Positions 21,870 through 32,440 of a stretch of DNA of 64,000 bases are shown in pieces. How positions within the stretch are numbered: position 1 is the stretch's first letter; each line of letters begins with the position of its first letter. A program made the translations under genes and the position numbers. Source of the DNA: Vombatus ursinus (Eukaryota > Chordata > Mammalia > Diprotodontia > Vombatidae). The notes beneath the pieces are model-generated. The model did no database searches. It was not told the origin of the DNA and saw only the letters and a list, made by a program, of their open reading frames with translations. The DNA is taken from the NCBI RefSeq assembly GCF_900497805.2, contig NW_020954548.1:8286905-8350904 (forward strand). The letters are read 5' to 3'.

Positions 21870-22022
21870 GGAGGGCAGTGAGGCGATACTGGTTAGAACA
21901 CTGACCCTAGAGTTAGGGGGACCTGAATTCAAATCTGACTTCAGACACTTGCTAGGTGTGACCCTGGGCAAGTCACTTAACCCCTATTGCCTCCCCCAAC
22001 TACTCTCCCCCACAAAAAAAAG
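21870..22022 (+). mobile_element. Short marsupial SINE (WSINE-like)
   Basis: GGGCAGTGAGGCGATACTGG head, GGGACCTGAATTCAAATCTG B-box, TGACCCTGGGCAAGTCACTT and CCCTATTGCCTCCCCC, then an A-run. Flanked by TCTGATTT at 21862-21869 and 22023-22030. Confidence 0.88.
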
Positions 22023-22084
22023 TCTGATTTAGGTCCTGATTTTTCAGGTTGTCTGATGATTCTAACGTTAGTCTCTCTCTGACC

Positions 22085-22870
22085 TGTTTTCTAGGTTGGT
22101 TGTTTTTGATAGTAAATAACTTACATTTTCCTCTTTTCTTCCTTCTTATTATTTCATTTTAATATCTCTTGTTGTCTCGTGGTGTCACTGTTTTCTGTTT
22201 GACCTATTCTAATTTTCAGGGAGTTTAATTTGGGTAAGGTCTGTCCTAAGCAATTAATTTTCCTCATCATTCTTTCCTCAATAGCTATTTTTTCACTTCA
22301 ACATTCCATCTTGTATCTCTTTTTTAATTTCTTCCAGGTAATCTTATATTCCTTGTCACCAGGGTATTCCTTTCCATGAGGCTGACTGTGGAATTGATCT
22401 CTTCTTCTGGGTTTACTCTTCAACCTCTCTCAATCCATAGTATTTCTTGTGTTCAGAATTTTTTTTCTATTTACTCCCCTCTCTAACCTCATTATCAAAT
22501 TGATGCTTTGTGCTTGGGTCAGACTTTGCTCCCTCCCACACTCATGGATGGTTTTATGGGCAGGCCTGTTTGACCCTGGATATGGTGAGGAAGATGAGGC
22601 TCCACCTTCTGTAAGAATTTCTTGGTTTGGGCTCAGACTCTCAGGGGCTCAACTTGGGTTTTAGCCTTGGCTTTTTCTCTGTTTCCTTTTCCTTGCACAG
22701 TTCTGACTCTGTAGGACCCTCTGTTCTTTTCTGTAAGCCTAACAGGCCCCAAGAAGATGTTGATTATAATGGTAGCAGGCCTTCTGCAAGACCCTTGCTG
22801 CTGCCCTGACCCTTTGGGCTTCCTGCATTCTGTGATGCCTGCACCTAGCCTCTGTGCTAATTTGTCCTGT
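22085..22870 (-). mobile_element. Probable L1 5' region (ORF1 N-terminus and 5' UTR), antisense
   Basis: TTTTTTAATTTCTTCCAGGT, GAATTGATCTCTTCTTCTGG and the later G/C-richer segment parallel the antisense L1 ORF1/5'-UTR order at 52270-53000 in this window (TTTTACTTCTTCCAGGAATT). Diverged, no intact coding block. Confidence 0.45.
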
Positions 22871-22873
22871 TTC

Positions 22874-22874
<1 letters not shown>

Positions 22875-22925
<51 letters not shown>
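22875..22925. repeat. (TCA)n microsatellite
   Basis: 17 TCA units directly at the tail of the following antisense MIR. Confidence 0.98.
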
Positions 22926-23142
22926 CTAGCCTACTATGTACCAGGCCTTATTCTAAACATTTTTATAAATAGTCTCATTTTATCTTAACAATGGCCCTTG
23001 GAGTTAGGTGCTATTATCTCCATTTACAGATGAGGAAACTGAGGCAAACACACATTAAATGACTTGTATGAAATCATATTTGAACTCAGGTCTTCCTTAC
23101 TCCAGGCCCAACATTCTCTCCACTGTGTCAAGCAGCTGCCTC
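22926..23142 (-). mobile_element. MIR-type CORE-SINE, antisense
   Basis: CTACTATGTACCAGGCCTTA, TTTACAGATGAGGAAACTGA, GAACTCAGGTCTTCC and CTCTCCACTGTGTCAAGCAG in antisense order. Confidence 0.88.
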
Positions 23143-23144
23143 AA

Positions 23145-23560
23145 ATTTCCTATTCTGCCTTGGTCTCTGCTGCCTGGGCAGTAACTTCACACCCCTGCTT
23201 GGGCCTGAATGCTGCAATGCCTGGGCACTGGTCTGGCTCTGTGTCCCACTCTGTGTCTCTTCTTTGTCTTTTGCCTACTTTGGCTTGTCTTCACTCAGAG
23301 CAAGTATGTGCAATCCTCAACATGAGGAAGGAACTTATAGCTACTTCTCTTTGTTTTTTGCCATCGTTCCTTCTAGAACATTTTTAGAGCTTGATTGGGA
23401 TATTTGTGGTATCACCTGGGACCCTCTAGGTTCTAACACATCACCTTCTTTTAATCTATTTTTTCCCAACACTCCCTACCCCGACCCCAAGGCTCATCAG
23501 GGTCTGAACATTTTTCCCCAAGGCAACTGAAAAAAAAAAAAAAAACAGTCTCAAACTCTT
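23145..23560 (-). mobile_element. Probable continuation of L1 5' UTR, antisense
   Basis: It continues the style of 22085-22870 after the MIR: GCCTTGGTCTCTGCTGCCTG and GATATTTGTGGTATCACC. Ends in an A-run at 23529-23545. Low certainty. Confidence 0.35.
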
Positions 23561-23689
23561 AGTGGGGAAACTCGACTCTTCTGTTTCTCTAAATTCCCAG
23601 TTATATATTGTCCTCTCCCCAATCCCAACGATTGTGGCAGAAATACAGCTCAGTAGCAGACACATTTGGGCTGTTTCTTATCTTAGCAT

Positions 23690-25205
23690 AGGTTGTTCAG
23701 AGTATCCTCGGAGCTTGCTTGCCTGATTCCAGCTGGCCAAGTTAGTTCAGTAAATTGGCAAAGCAATCTTTTTAATGGCCACTCAATAGGAAGAGCTCAG
23801 TGGCTCTTAGAGAGTGAGCCACGCTCATTTGTCACTTTTCTCTTTCAGGCTGCAAAGTAAATGAGTGTCCTTCCAGCCTTTTGCTAGACTGGTAGGGGTG
23901 GGCGCTGGTCATTTTTACCCCACCCCAGCCATGGTTCAGCCATTCTCATGTGGCACCTAGGAGAGAGGAGCTCAATTAGGCGAATTTGAGCTCTAGCTTT
24001 TGGCTGTTTCTTCTGTTTGTGCTTTTTTGCCTGATCGTAGGTACCTTAATAGCAATCATGAGATGGCTATACACAGTCTTGGAGATAATCTCATGAATTA
24101 GAGAATTTGGAGATTGTGTTGGCAGCAGGAGTTTCTGCATTGGAGAAGAAGACCATCAACTAGAGGCTGACCCTGGGCCTTGGCTCAGCTTGCCGGAAGA
24201 CACGGACCTGGAGTTATTGATCAGTGCAGAAGTGACCTGCAAAACATTTCACGTCCTGATATTTAAGTCTCTACCTCCTGGAAGACTATAATAGTAGTTA
24301 ATACTACTACTTGGCCACTTTGTTTAAGTTTCTGTCAATGAGAGATTATGAGAATAACAGCAGTTATAAGTTGCCGTGTCCTATTTTAAGTCTTTTGTCA
24401 ATTCAAGCTGATGAGAACCTTCTATGTGCAGTATTTCTTTTGTGTGTCAAAAACAAATACCTGTCCCATACCTAATTCACATTGTGCAACAAGTGCTTTT
24501 CAACTCCTCACTTTGGGAAGACCCTAGACAAGAGCCAAACCTAAGCTTTAACTAATTTCCTCCTGATGGGCCAGGGTAGAGTTGTGTAACAAACTGAAAG
24601 GTGTGAGAAAAGGAACTTCTCATTAGGGGCCATGTTCCCCCAGGACAGAGTTTGGTTTAACCACATTCCTGGATCCAGAGCAGATGGGCCCCTTAGTTCA
24701 GAGGAAGAGCTGGAGCATACCTCAACTCCCTGGGCCCAGGCTTGGTGCTATGTGGTGGACATACCAGTTACTGTTTTTGCATGAGATTAGTTTTCTCACA
24801 GTTTTCTTTTGTGCCTGTCTTGGGTACTAACAAGAGCTTTGATTGGATTTGAGGAGGATTTCCCCCTCCCAAATGGTTCCTTGTGGGGAGCCTTATTTTG
24901 TGGCCTTTTACAGCAGTATTTTACTCTCAGAAAGATGAGTAATCAATTCTTGCTCTATAGTATTGAACACATAAGTAAAAGTCATTAAGGAGAGCCACCA
25001 CCTGCCATAAACAAACTTTGGGTTTTAAAGAGGAAAAAACCAGCAGCCTCACTCTCTCACGTTCTGCTTAACCCTTGGTTAATAAAAATCAACCATGTTT
25101 AAATGTACTCTCCTAGTACAGACTGTATCTGCTGCCTAGTTGGGGGTCAAAAGGATCATCACCAGAACCTTGGCCACTAAGTCATGAATTTTTAAAAAAT
25201 TCATG
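23690..25205. other. Repeat-poor stretch of about 1.5 kb
   Basis: No transposon or simple repeat was recognised, which is rare in this window. No long reading frame either. It could hold regulatory or non-coding transcribed sequence. A CTCTTTCAGGCTGCAAAG near 23841 looks like a splice acceptor but no exon follows that I can support. Confidence 0.35.
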
Positions 25206-25230
25206 CAACAGATTAATGTGCAAAATGACC

Positions 25231-25350
25231 ATCAATCAATAAACATTTATTAAATATCTACTACGTGCCAGGCACTGTGCTAAACACTAGTGATACAAAG
25301 AAAGGCAAAAAGCAGTCCCTGCTCTCAAGAAGCTTACAATCTAATGGTGG
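25231..25350 (-). mobile_element. L2/L3 LINE 3' end, antisense
   Basis: AATCAATAAACATTTATTAA, GCCAGGCACTGTGCTAAACA, CAAAGAAAGGCAAAAAGCAG and CTCAAGAAGCTTACAATCTA. Confidence 0.9.
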
Positions 25351-25384
25351 CCTGTGCAGGACTCTTCTCATTCCACAGTCAATG

Positions 25385-25655
25385 AGGAAGGGAACGAGGA
25401 AAGGAATAAATATTTGTGTAGCACTACTCTGTGCCAGGCACTGTGCTATGAACTTTTTTAAAACAAATATCTCCTTTGATCCTCACAACAGCCCTGCTGC
25501 AAGGTAGGTGCTATTATTATCTCCATTTTACAGTTGAGGAAACTGAGGCATCAGGTTAAATGACTTGTCCAGAGTAAAAAGTATCTGAGATCAAATTTGA
25601 ACTCAGGTCTTCCTGAACCCAGGCCCAGTACTCTATCTACCGTACCATCAGCTGT
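25385..25655 (-). mobile_element. MIR-type CORE-SINE, antisense
   Basis: CTGTGCCAGGCACTGTGCTA, TTGATCCTCACAACAGCCCT, TTTTACAGTTGAGGAAACTG, GAACTCAGGTCTTCC and CTCTATCTACCGTACCATC. Confidence 0.9.
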
Positions 25656-26093
25656 GACTGTGATAGAATGATGGAAAAGAGGGCAGAAGCAGCCGGTAAA
25701 ACTATCATTACTGGAACATCTACAAAACATTATTGGTGCTTTTAATTAGAGATATTTGTCCAAAGACCAACCAGGTGAGCTAATGCTAGAAAAACTCAAC
25801 CACACTCATATTGCCATTTGTATGGAAAACAGAAGCAGAATACAAATCACAGCAGAAGGGACATTTTGGGTTATTATTTTGTTAAATTTCATTCACTTTA
25901 AAAAAAAATTCTAAATAAAGAAGTATTTGTTTCATGTATGATATATGTAGTATATGTGATATATTTATTTACACATACATATATACACATATGTGTACAT
26001 ATATACACACACATATATATGTGTAGATAGATAGCATTTGAATAGTTTAAACTCTTCCTGTCTAGAATGGGTTTCTGCCTGTTTCTTCTTATC
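25656..26093. other. Unclassified with AT/AC-rich microsatellite
   Basis: Mostly unrecognised. Interrupted TATATG, ACATAT and TACACA units lie at about 25935-26030. Confidence 0.5.
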
Positions 26094-26312
26094 CTGCAGC
26101 TAGGTGGTGCTGCAGATAGAACAGTAGACTTAGAAAGACCTGAGTTCAAATTCAGCCTTAGACACTTATTAGCTGTGTGAGCCTTGGCAAGTCACTTAAT
26201 TTGGGCCTCAGTTTCCTCATCTGTAAAGTGGGGATAATGATAGCATCTCCCAGGGATCAAATGAGTTAATATATTAAACTTGAAGCACTATATAAATGCT
26301 AGCTATTGCAGT
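26094..26312 (+). mobile_element. MIR-tailed marsupial CORE-SINE
   Basis: CCTGCAGCTAGGTGGTGCTG head and GACCTGAGTTCAAATTCAGC B-box, then a MIR-like 3' part: GTAAAGTGGGGATAATGATA, GGGATCAAATGAG and AAGCACTATATAAATGCTAG. Confidence 0.88.
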
Positions 26313-26344
26313 TTACTATTTGTTAACAGAAAAAGAGAATGTAT

Positions 26345-26960
26345 GTTTTAACTTTAGTAATTTGGAACCAATATTGTACATATGTTTAATTTGATCCTTT
26401 TAACATTGTCTTCATTTACATTGCTAGAGTGATTATGGGCATTTTTCATTTGGCCTTGGTATCTTCATTCTGTCAGTTCCCTCATGTTTCCCTGAATCTT
26501 TCATATTTGTCAATCCTTATGATATAATAAGATAGCACTACATTTATATACCATGACTTTCCAGTCATTTGCCAATAATTGAGCAAATTATTTGGTTTTA
26601 GTTCTCTTACAAATGTGCTGTTATATTTTGTTGTTCAGTTGTTTCATGTCCGATTATTCGTAACTCCATTTGGGAGGTTTGCCATTCCTTCTCCAGCTCA
26701 TTTTACAGATAAGAAAACTGAGGTAAATAGGGTTAAGTGACTTGCCCAGGGTCACCCAACTAGTAAGTGTCTGAGGTCATATTTGAATTTAGGAAGATGA
26801 GTCTTCTTGACTTTAGACCAGGCACTCTATCCATTGTACCACCTAGCTGCCCCCCTGCTGTTTTATTGTTATATACATAGATAACCTCTTTATGTCACTG
26901 ACATTCTTTAGAGAATAAACTTGATTATGCAATTACTGGACTAAGGAGTATGGAAGTTTA
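26345..26960 (-). mobile_element. L1 3' region, antisense, split by a SINE
   Basis: CATTGTCTTCATTTACATTG, TTCATTCTGTCAGTTCCCTC, TAAGATAGCACTACATTTAT and ATACCATGACTTTCCAGTCA parallel the antisense L1 3' text. It resumes after 26855 as CTGCTGTTTTATTGTTATAT. Confidence 0.6.
26629..26855 (-). mobile_element. Marsupial SINE, long type, antisense
   Basis: TGTTGTTCAGTTGTTTCATG tail, CCATTTGGGAGGTTTGCCAT, TAAGTGACTTGCCCAGGGTC, and CTCTATCCATTGTACCACC. The flanks TGCTGTTATATTT and TGCTGTTTTATT look like a diverged target duplication in the L1. Confidence 0.9.
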
Positions 26961-27002
26961 AGTATGAATGTTTGCTTTTGTTAATAGCTCAGTATAAAAT
27001 AA

Positions 27003-27228
27003 AGGCATTGAAGTGGCTCAATGGATAAAGGACCAGCCTAGAGTCAGGAAGACCTGAGTTCAAATCCAGCCTCAGACACTCACTAGCTGTGTGACCCTCG
27101 GCAAGTCATTTAACATCTGTTTTCCTTAATACACTGGAGAAGGAAATGCAAACCACTCCAGTATCTTTGCCAAGAAAACCCCATAAGGGGTCATGAAGAA
27201 TTAGATACAACTGAACAACAACAAGTAT
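27003..27228 (+). mobile_element. Marsupial SINE, long type
   Basis: GAAGTGGCTCAATGGATAAA head, GACCTGAGTTCAAATCCAGC B-box, AGCTGTGTGACCCTCGGCAA core, CACTCCAGTATCTTTGCC and an end in CTGAACAACAACAAG. Confidence 0.92.
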
Positions 27229-27244
27229 AAAATAGATTTTTTTA

Positions 27245-28745
27245 AAAATTGCAATTAGATGGAAGGCTACTGTTCCAGGTTTGAGGAGAAACTAATCCAG
27301 AATCTGGCACAGAGGGTTTGATTGTCCAACAAATAACACCACCTCATGGGACACCTTACAGTTCTCACAATGAATATAAGCAAAATGACCATCATAAACA
27401 CAACTGAAGCTGATGCACCAACGTCTGTTCAGAAACAGAGGGGGTAGAGAAATGATATAAAGAACTTGATAAGGTTTTCCAAATGAAGTCAGGTGACTAC
27501 AATGTAAAGATGCAATCAGGAGAGAACAGCAAAAATTACATCAGAAAGTATGGATTGGGAGCAAAGGCTTGTGGATCACTGAGAAATCTCACACTTATGC
27601 ATTATGAATGTTTTCTTGGAAGGTGGTTGACATGATGAGCCCTAAATGACATCACAGAAAAGGAAATCTACTATATTTTAACAGGCAGGAAATGATTGGT
27701 TTACTGATGTGGGAGTCATTCCAGAATCAGCTGTCTGTGTATAGTCAGTTTATTGACTGGTTAGGGCAAAGGCCAAAATCAATACCAAATTAGAAGAAAG
27801 GATAAAGATGAGAAGAGAGACACTAAGTGCAATTAAAGCAGCTCCAATTTGACATGTTGAAACATACTGTTGACTCCAAAAAAAAAAAAGTGGAAAATGA
27901 GCAAAGGTAGAGGTTTTGACTCTATCAATATTTCTTAGAGAAATTCAACCAATACAAAATAGTAGTCATAGCAAGAAGGCCCAAAAAGCCCAGAAACCTC
28001 CTCAGCTTGCAAACAGTTTTGTCTCCTGCAACCAGAGATGTGACAGTCTAAGGCAGCACTGCTTTGTAGTATAAGATCATTTGCAAACAACGCAGAAGAT
28101 GGATGTTCCTAGCAGATTCCCATCACATAATAGCAGTTGAGGGAAAATGATCCTGCAGAAAGCTTGACCTAGCAACCAGCTGAGTCAGATCACTCAAAAG
28201 AATATTTATGGATGAAACTGGAAGTAGGAAAACAAATAGATATAAGGTGGAATAGATGTTTTGACCTCCCCGCAGCAAACTGTTCTCATCAGAAGCAGTA
28301 GTGAGTCAACAGATTTGGATTCAACTATGTCCGTACCAATCGTACTACTGAGGATATGGTCTTGACGATGAAAAAGATGAGGCTGGAAAGAGCTATAAAT
28401 GCATACAGTACTGAGAAAATCCATGAGGAAGGTACTTAGGGATCAATTTTCAAGATAGCTTTAAGAGGGAAGTTATTTCAGGAGAATAAAGACGTTCATG
28501 AAATATACTTTTATTAAAAAATAAAGGTGACTGAGAAATATCAGCAACTACCAAGTCATATACCTCCCCTTTTATTTTTTTGAGATTTCTGAATATTATT
28601 TGCTGACATATCTTTGATGAAAACATGACAAGGAACGGGGCAGGCAGTTCTATGAGGAGTAGATTCTTTCTAATCTCATGCAAAAAGTATACACTTGGAG
28701 CCACAATATTCAAAACAAATGATTGCTTTTAGTACAAAAAATACA
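27245..28745 (+). mobile_element. RTE-clade LINE, endonuclease and start of RT
   Basis: The translation gives GDYNVKMQSGENSKNYIRKY, then YGLGAKACGSLRNLTLMH, YILTGRK, TDVGVIPESAVCV, RAKAKINTKLEERIKMRRE and SAIKAAPI, which is the RTE AP-type endonuclease C-terminal half. Downstream come FMDETGSRKTNRYKVE, KLFSSE and a degraded ALxxMKxGKAxGPD-like block, then GDxEKYQQLPSHIP, resembling the NNYRPI block. Frames are broken repeatedly; 5' and 3' truncated. Confidence 0.8.
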
Positions 28746-28770
28746 ATTAAGAAAGGTTCCATGGGGTCAA

Positions 28771-29027
28771 GGGCAGGTAGATGATGCAGTAGATAGAGTA
28801 CCAGGCTTACAGTCAGGAAGATCTGAGTTAAAATATGGACTCAGACACTTACTACCTATGTGATCCTGGGCAAGTCATTTACCCCTGTTTGCCTCAGTTT
28901 CCTCATCTGTAAAATTAAAGCATACCAGAAAAGGAAATGGCAAACCACTCTAGTATCTTTGCCAAGAAAACCCCATGGACAAAAGTCCAAGGGTCACATA
29001 GACTCAGATACAACTGAACAATAATCA
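28771..29027 (+). mobile_element. Marsupial SINE, long type
   Basis: GGGCAGGTAGATGATGCAGT head, AGATCTGAGTTAAAATATGG B-box, GGGCAAGTCATTTACCCCTG, GGAAATGGCAAACCACTC, TTTGCCAAGAAAACCCC and CAACTGAACAATAATC end. Confidence 0.92.
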
Positions 29028-29430
29028 TAGGGTCAAAGAGCCCTAAGGCCAGAGGGACAGCATCTGTATCAGGTTCAGACAGGCCCCTCTAATCCAGATG
29101 TCCCCATGGGAAGGCTGTGGCCTGTATCTCAGATCATCCCTCTGGGGGAGGGAGAACAGCTTTCCACAGGTTTGTTTCTTTCTACTTACTACACAGGCTT
29201 TCACAGATCATTTTTAGAGATCTGTGTTCTCTCCCACAGTCACACAACAAGCTTGGCGGTAAGAATACAAGGTCCTACTATGCCTATTGTTTGTCCATTA
29301 AAACAAAAGAAAATAAAACCCAAGTGTTTAACTAGGCATACAAAAATGCATCCTTAAACATCTTCAAATAAGGTGTCAACCACACATAAGTTAAAATAAA
29401 ACCATGGTGTGTGACCCAGGTGACTGCAGA
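29028..29430. other. Unclassified
   Basis: No repeat recognised. Two overlapping plus frames from 29106 and 29117 show no domain. Confidence 0.35.
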
Positions 29431-29710
29431 TATCATTTTATTCAGTCAGCCAGAAAAGGGTGCTTTGGTCTGTGAAGTCACAGAAATGGTAAGGGTGGAA
29501 TCACAGGGCAATCGATCGGCAGCCTTTCCCGGAATAGTAGAGCTGATTTGATTACTACTTCCATAGCAAGAGTTGGAAATGGGGATGGGGCTGGGGAAGC
29601 ACAAGGAGGAATTGCAGGAGGATAGACTGAGGGCAGCTGCGGTTGGATCTAAGCCCCAGCGCAAATGGTAAAGTCTCAACAATTAGGAGGGCATAGCCTC
29701 AGGGCAGGGT
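29430..29710 (-). mobile_element. Unclassified interspersed repeat, copy A (LTR-like)
   Basis: It shares an ordered set of words with 47250-47560: TGATTTGATTA followed by CATTCC/ACTTCC and GGAAxxxGGGAxTGGGG, then GTGAAAC/GTCTCAAC with CAATTAGGAGG. Read on the minus strand, a polyadenylation signal AATAAA lies near 29440. An LTR fossil is possible; boundaries and family unknown. Confidence 0.35.
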
Positions 29711-29859
29711 GGAGAGGCAGCAGGAACAGCTGGGCAGCATTGCAAGGGACAACTGTCAACTGGGCAATCGGCACAAAAATCTTTCTCAATCACAATCAGC
29801 TGTTTGGGACTTATGTCCTAAAGAGTCTTCAGTTACTCTGAGAACAAAGGATAATGAGG

Positions 29860-30025
29860 AAAATAGGAAGTCGTGGAGCTGGAAGGCACTTAGAGGCTAT
29901 CTAATTCAGCCTCTTCATTTTATAGACAAGGGAATTGAGGCCCAGGAGGTAAAGGGATTTATCCAAGGTCACAAAGGTAATACACATCAGAGGTAGGATT
30001 TGAACCTAGGTCCTCCTCCCCCCAT
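29860..30025 (-). mobile_element. CR1-tailed SINE, antisense
   Basis: GTGGAGCTGGAAGGCACTTA, CTTCATTTTATAGACAAGGG, TTATCCAAGGTCACAAAGGT and GGATTTGAACCTAGGTCCTC. Confidence 0.82.
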
Positions 30026-30345
30026 TAGACTTTGAGCTCCTCGAGAGCTCAAAAAAAAGACGGTGTCTTTTGCCTTTCTTTGTATATATGGACCATACTG
30101 TCCCTGGGTTTTTCTTGACAAAGATACTGGAATGGTTTGCCATTTCGTTCTCCAGCGGATTAAGGCAAACAGAGGCTAAATGACTTGCCCCGGGGTCACA
30201 TGGCTAATAAGTGTCTGAGGTCAGATTTGAACTTGGGTCTTCCTAACTCCAGGCCAACTACTCTATCTCCTGAGCCTTCTAACTGCTTCTACCTGGTACA
30301 CAGTAGGTGCTCAATACATGCTTTATTGACTGGCTGACTGATTCT
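30026..30345 (+). mobile_element. L2/MIR-type 3' tail, split by a SINE
   Basis: ACTTTGAGCTCCTCGAGAGC and TTTTGCCTTTCTTTGTATAT continue after 30292 as GGTACACAGTAGGTGCTCAA and TACATGCTTTATTGACTGGC. Confidence 0.8.
30104..30292 (-). mobile_element. Marsupial SINE, long type, antisense, 3' truncated
   Basis: TTTCTTGACAAAGATACTGG, ATGGTTTGCCATTTCGTTCT, GGGGTCACATGGCTAATAAG, GAACTTGGGTCTTCC and the head CTCTATCTCCTGAGCC. Confidence 0.88.
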
Positions 30346-30434
30346 CTCTTCAAAGCCAGTGTTCTTTCTTGTATCCTGAGGCTTTGCAGAGACTGATCCA
30401 TTTAGGACCATAGGATTTAGATTTGGAAGGACTT

Positions 30435-30625
30435 ACAGCATCTTGGTCTGGTGGAAAGAGTATTGCATTTGCCATCAAAAGATTTGGGTTCAAATACCGA
30501 TTACTACTTCTGTAACCTTGATACGGTCCTTTCTCTTCTCTAGCCTCAGTTTTCCCATCTATAAAATGAGGGAGTTGTACTAGAAAATCTCTAACGTTCT
30601 TTCAGTTTCTAAATTCTATAATCTT
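30435..30625 (+). mobile_element. CR1-tailed SINE, near full length
   Basis: TCTGGTGGAAAGAGTATTGC head, TTTGGGTTCAAATACCG B-box, GCCTCAGTTTTCCCATCTAT, and tail GAGTTGTACTAGAAAATCTC and TCTAAATTCTATAATCTT. This is the sense-strand view of the composite. Confidence 0.82.
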
Positions 30626-31695
30626 AAGATTCTTCCATTCTCCAAACTGGTATAACAGTCTTAACTCTTTACTGTTAATCTGATGCTGCTGTACAGGGCC
30701 AAGGAATTCATTAATCCTGGCTTATATGTGGCTTTTCCTCCTCTCTCCCATGTTATATCAGTGATGACTTAGCTCCCATCTCTTCTTTCCAAAGTGTATG
30801 TAGTTTTCAAAGTCTAATGTAGTTTCTTGTTTTCTTCTATCATTACAAAGATAGCATGAACAACCCCAGCAACTGGTCCCCAAAGCCTCTCCTATCTCAG
30901 CACTAGAATTTCTGGCCAGGCTTAAATTCCCACACTACTTATAAAGTGGTTCGTATTGGGGTCTCTGTGACTGGCAAGAATAGTCAGGTATATAGGTAAT
31001 AGCTTTCCCATAAGAACACAGCTCTGACCAAAAATCAGTTCTTTGCATAAATTAGTAGGACTATATTTTGGGGATCAAGTCACTCATGACCATTCTCTTT
31101 CAGTTCAGGCAGTGCAAAGTTAGAGAGTAAAGTTAGAAAGGGGCCCTTAATATTTTGCCTGGCTTCAGTTATTACAATTTATTTCCAGCTTAAACTTAGG
31201 AAAATTAAATCCTGAAAATATTCTCCATCCGAAAAGGACAATTCATCTCTTTTCGACTTGAGGGAATCATGGAATGCAGGTTTCTTTCCTCTCCTTTGTT
31301 TCCCTCCTCCTCCTGCCAATATGAAGCTTCTCATTCTCATTTAGCTCTGAAAGGTCACCTGGAGGGTTATAACAAGGGATTGCATTGTGCGGTGTTGTGG
31401 ATTTTTTTCTGAAGTCAAGGTAAGCCTGGGGCACCATGAAATACTTTGTACTTTCCCAGGATTCCCCAGGGCCACTGTGATAATAGCCAAGGTCATATAC
31501 TTGTGTGCTCCTGAGCAAACCTTCTAACCTCTTGGTCTTATCAACTAAAAAAATATAGTTGGTAGCTCACAAGGACACTGCGTGACTCTGTAAAGTATTA
31601 AAGTGTAAAAATCTGTATACAATCTGCCACAGAAACCTGTAAACCCATATCAGAAAAGCTACATAATAAGATGTCAAACAGAGATCACATCAATC
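30626..31695. other. Unclassified, repeat-poor
   Basis: No repeat recognised over about 1 kb. The minus frame 31267-31518 has no domain. Possible unique host sequence. Confidence 0.35.
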
Positions 31696-31699
31696 ATCC

Positions 31700-31865
31700 C
31701 TGTAGATCAAACGTTTAGAACTAGAACAGATCTTAGAGGTCATTAAGTCCAACCCTTTCATTTTTACAGGTAAGGAAACTGAGGCCGAGAGGAGCTTAGG
31801 TGACTGGCCCAGGGTCCCACAACCAGTAATATCTGAGGCAGGATTAAAACCTGATTGTTCTTAAC
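31700..31865 (-). mobile_element. CR1-tailed SINE, antisense
   Basis: GTTTAGAACTAGAACAGATC, CTTAGAGGTCATTAAGTCCA, AGGTAAGGAAACTGAGGCCG and GACTGGCCCAGGGTCCCACA. Confidence 0.82.
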
Positions 31866-32338
31866 TTAACAAACCCAGCATGTTCTCCATTTCATCATGA
31901 TACCTCTCGATCTCCTAAGTCCATCTCCTGCTTTCTTATTTGACATTATGGTCCACGACATAACTTTTGAACTGAGTAGTGATTAACATGGCCTATACAG
32001 AAACTCTTCTTTTCACTGTATTCTGAAAGGTCATGATGGAAAAGTATGGCAGCCAAGCCTCTGGTTTACAAATGCCTGGCTTCCAAACATCCTTTATCTG
32101 CCGATGGTTTCCCTCATTAGAAGCTGACCTGGGAAACTCCCTTTCATTTCTCTACCTAAATCTCTCTCTGTAGCTTCTGGGGAATCTTGGGATGCCATTT
32201 TCTTCCTGTCTACTTATTCACTATGTACAGGACTCTTTTCTTTATCTTCCCCTCCAGGCTGATGCTAGAACCTGCAGAGGTCAGAAGCCTACTCTTATGG
32301 TCCTATAGCAGTGGGAATTCCTGGTGTTTCTCCTGGAG
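31866..32338. other. Unclassified
   Basis: Nothing recognised. Confidence 0.35.
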
Positions 32339-32440
32339 TTTATAGAGTCCTAGATTCAGAGCTGGAAGGGACCATAGAAAATGGCTTGTCCAACACCTTC
32401 ATTTTATAAATGAGGAGGCTGAGGCCCATGGATTCTGCTA
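32339..32440 (-). mobile_element. CR1-tailed SINE, antisense fragment
   Basis: GAGTCCTAGATTCAGAGCTG, GGAAGGGACCATAGAAAATG and TAAATGAGGAGGCTGAGGCC. Confidence 0.75.

Noticed and set aside
22633-22926. Minus-strand frame beginning with a methionine run
   Set aside because: The methionines are translated from the TCA microsatellite.
23840-23870. Splice acceptor and possible exon start (CTCTTTCAGGCTGCAAAG)
   Set aside because: No open frame of useful length, no donor site I could pair, and no recognisable protein.
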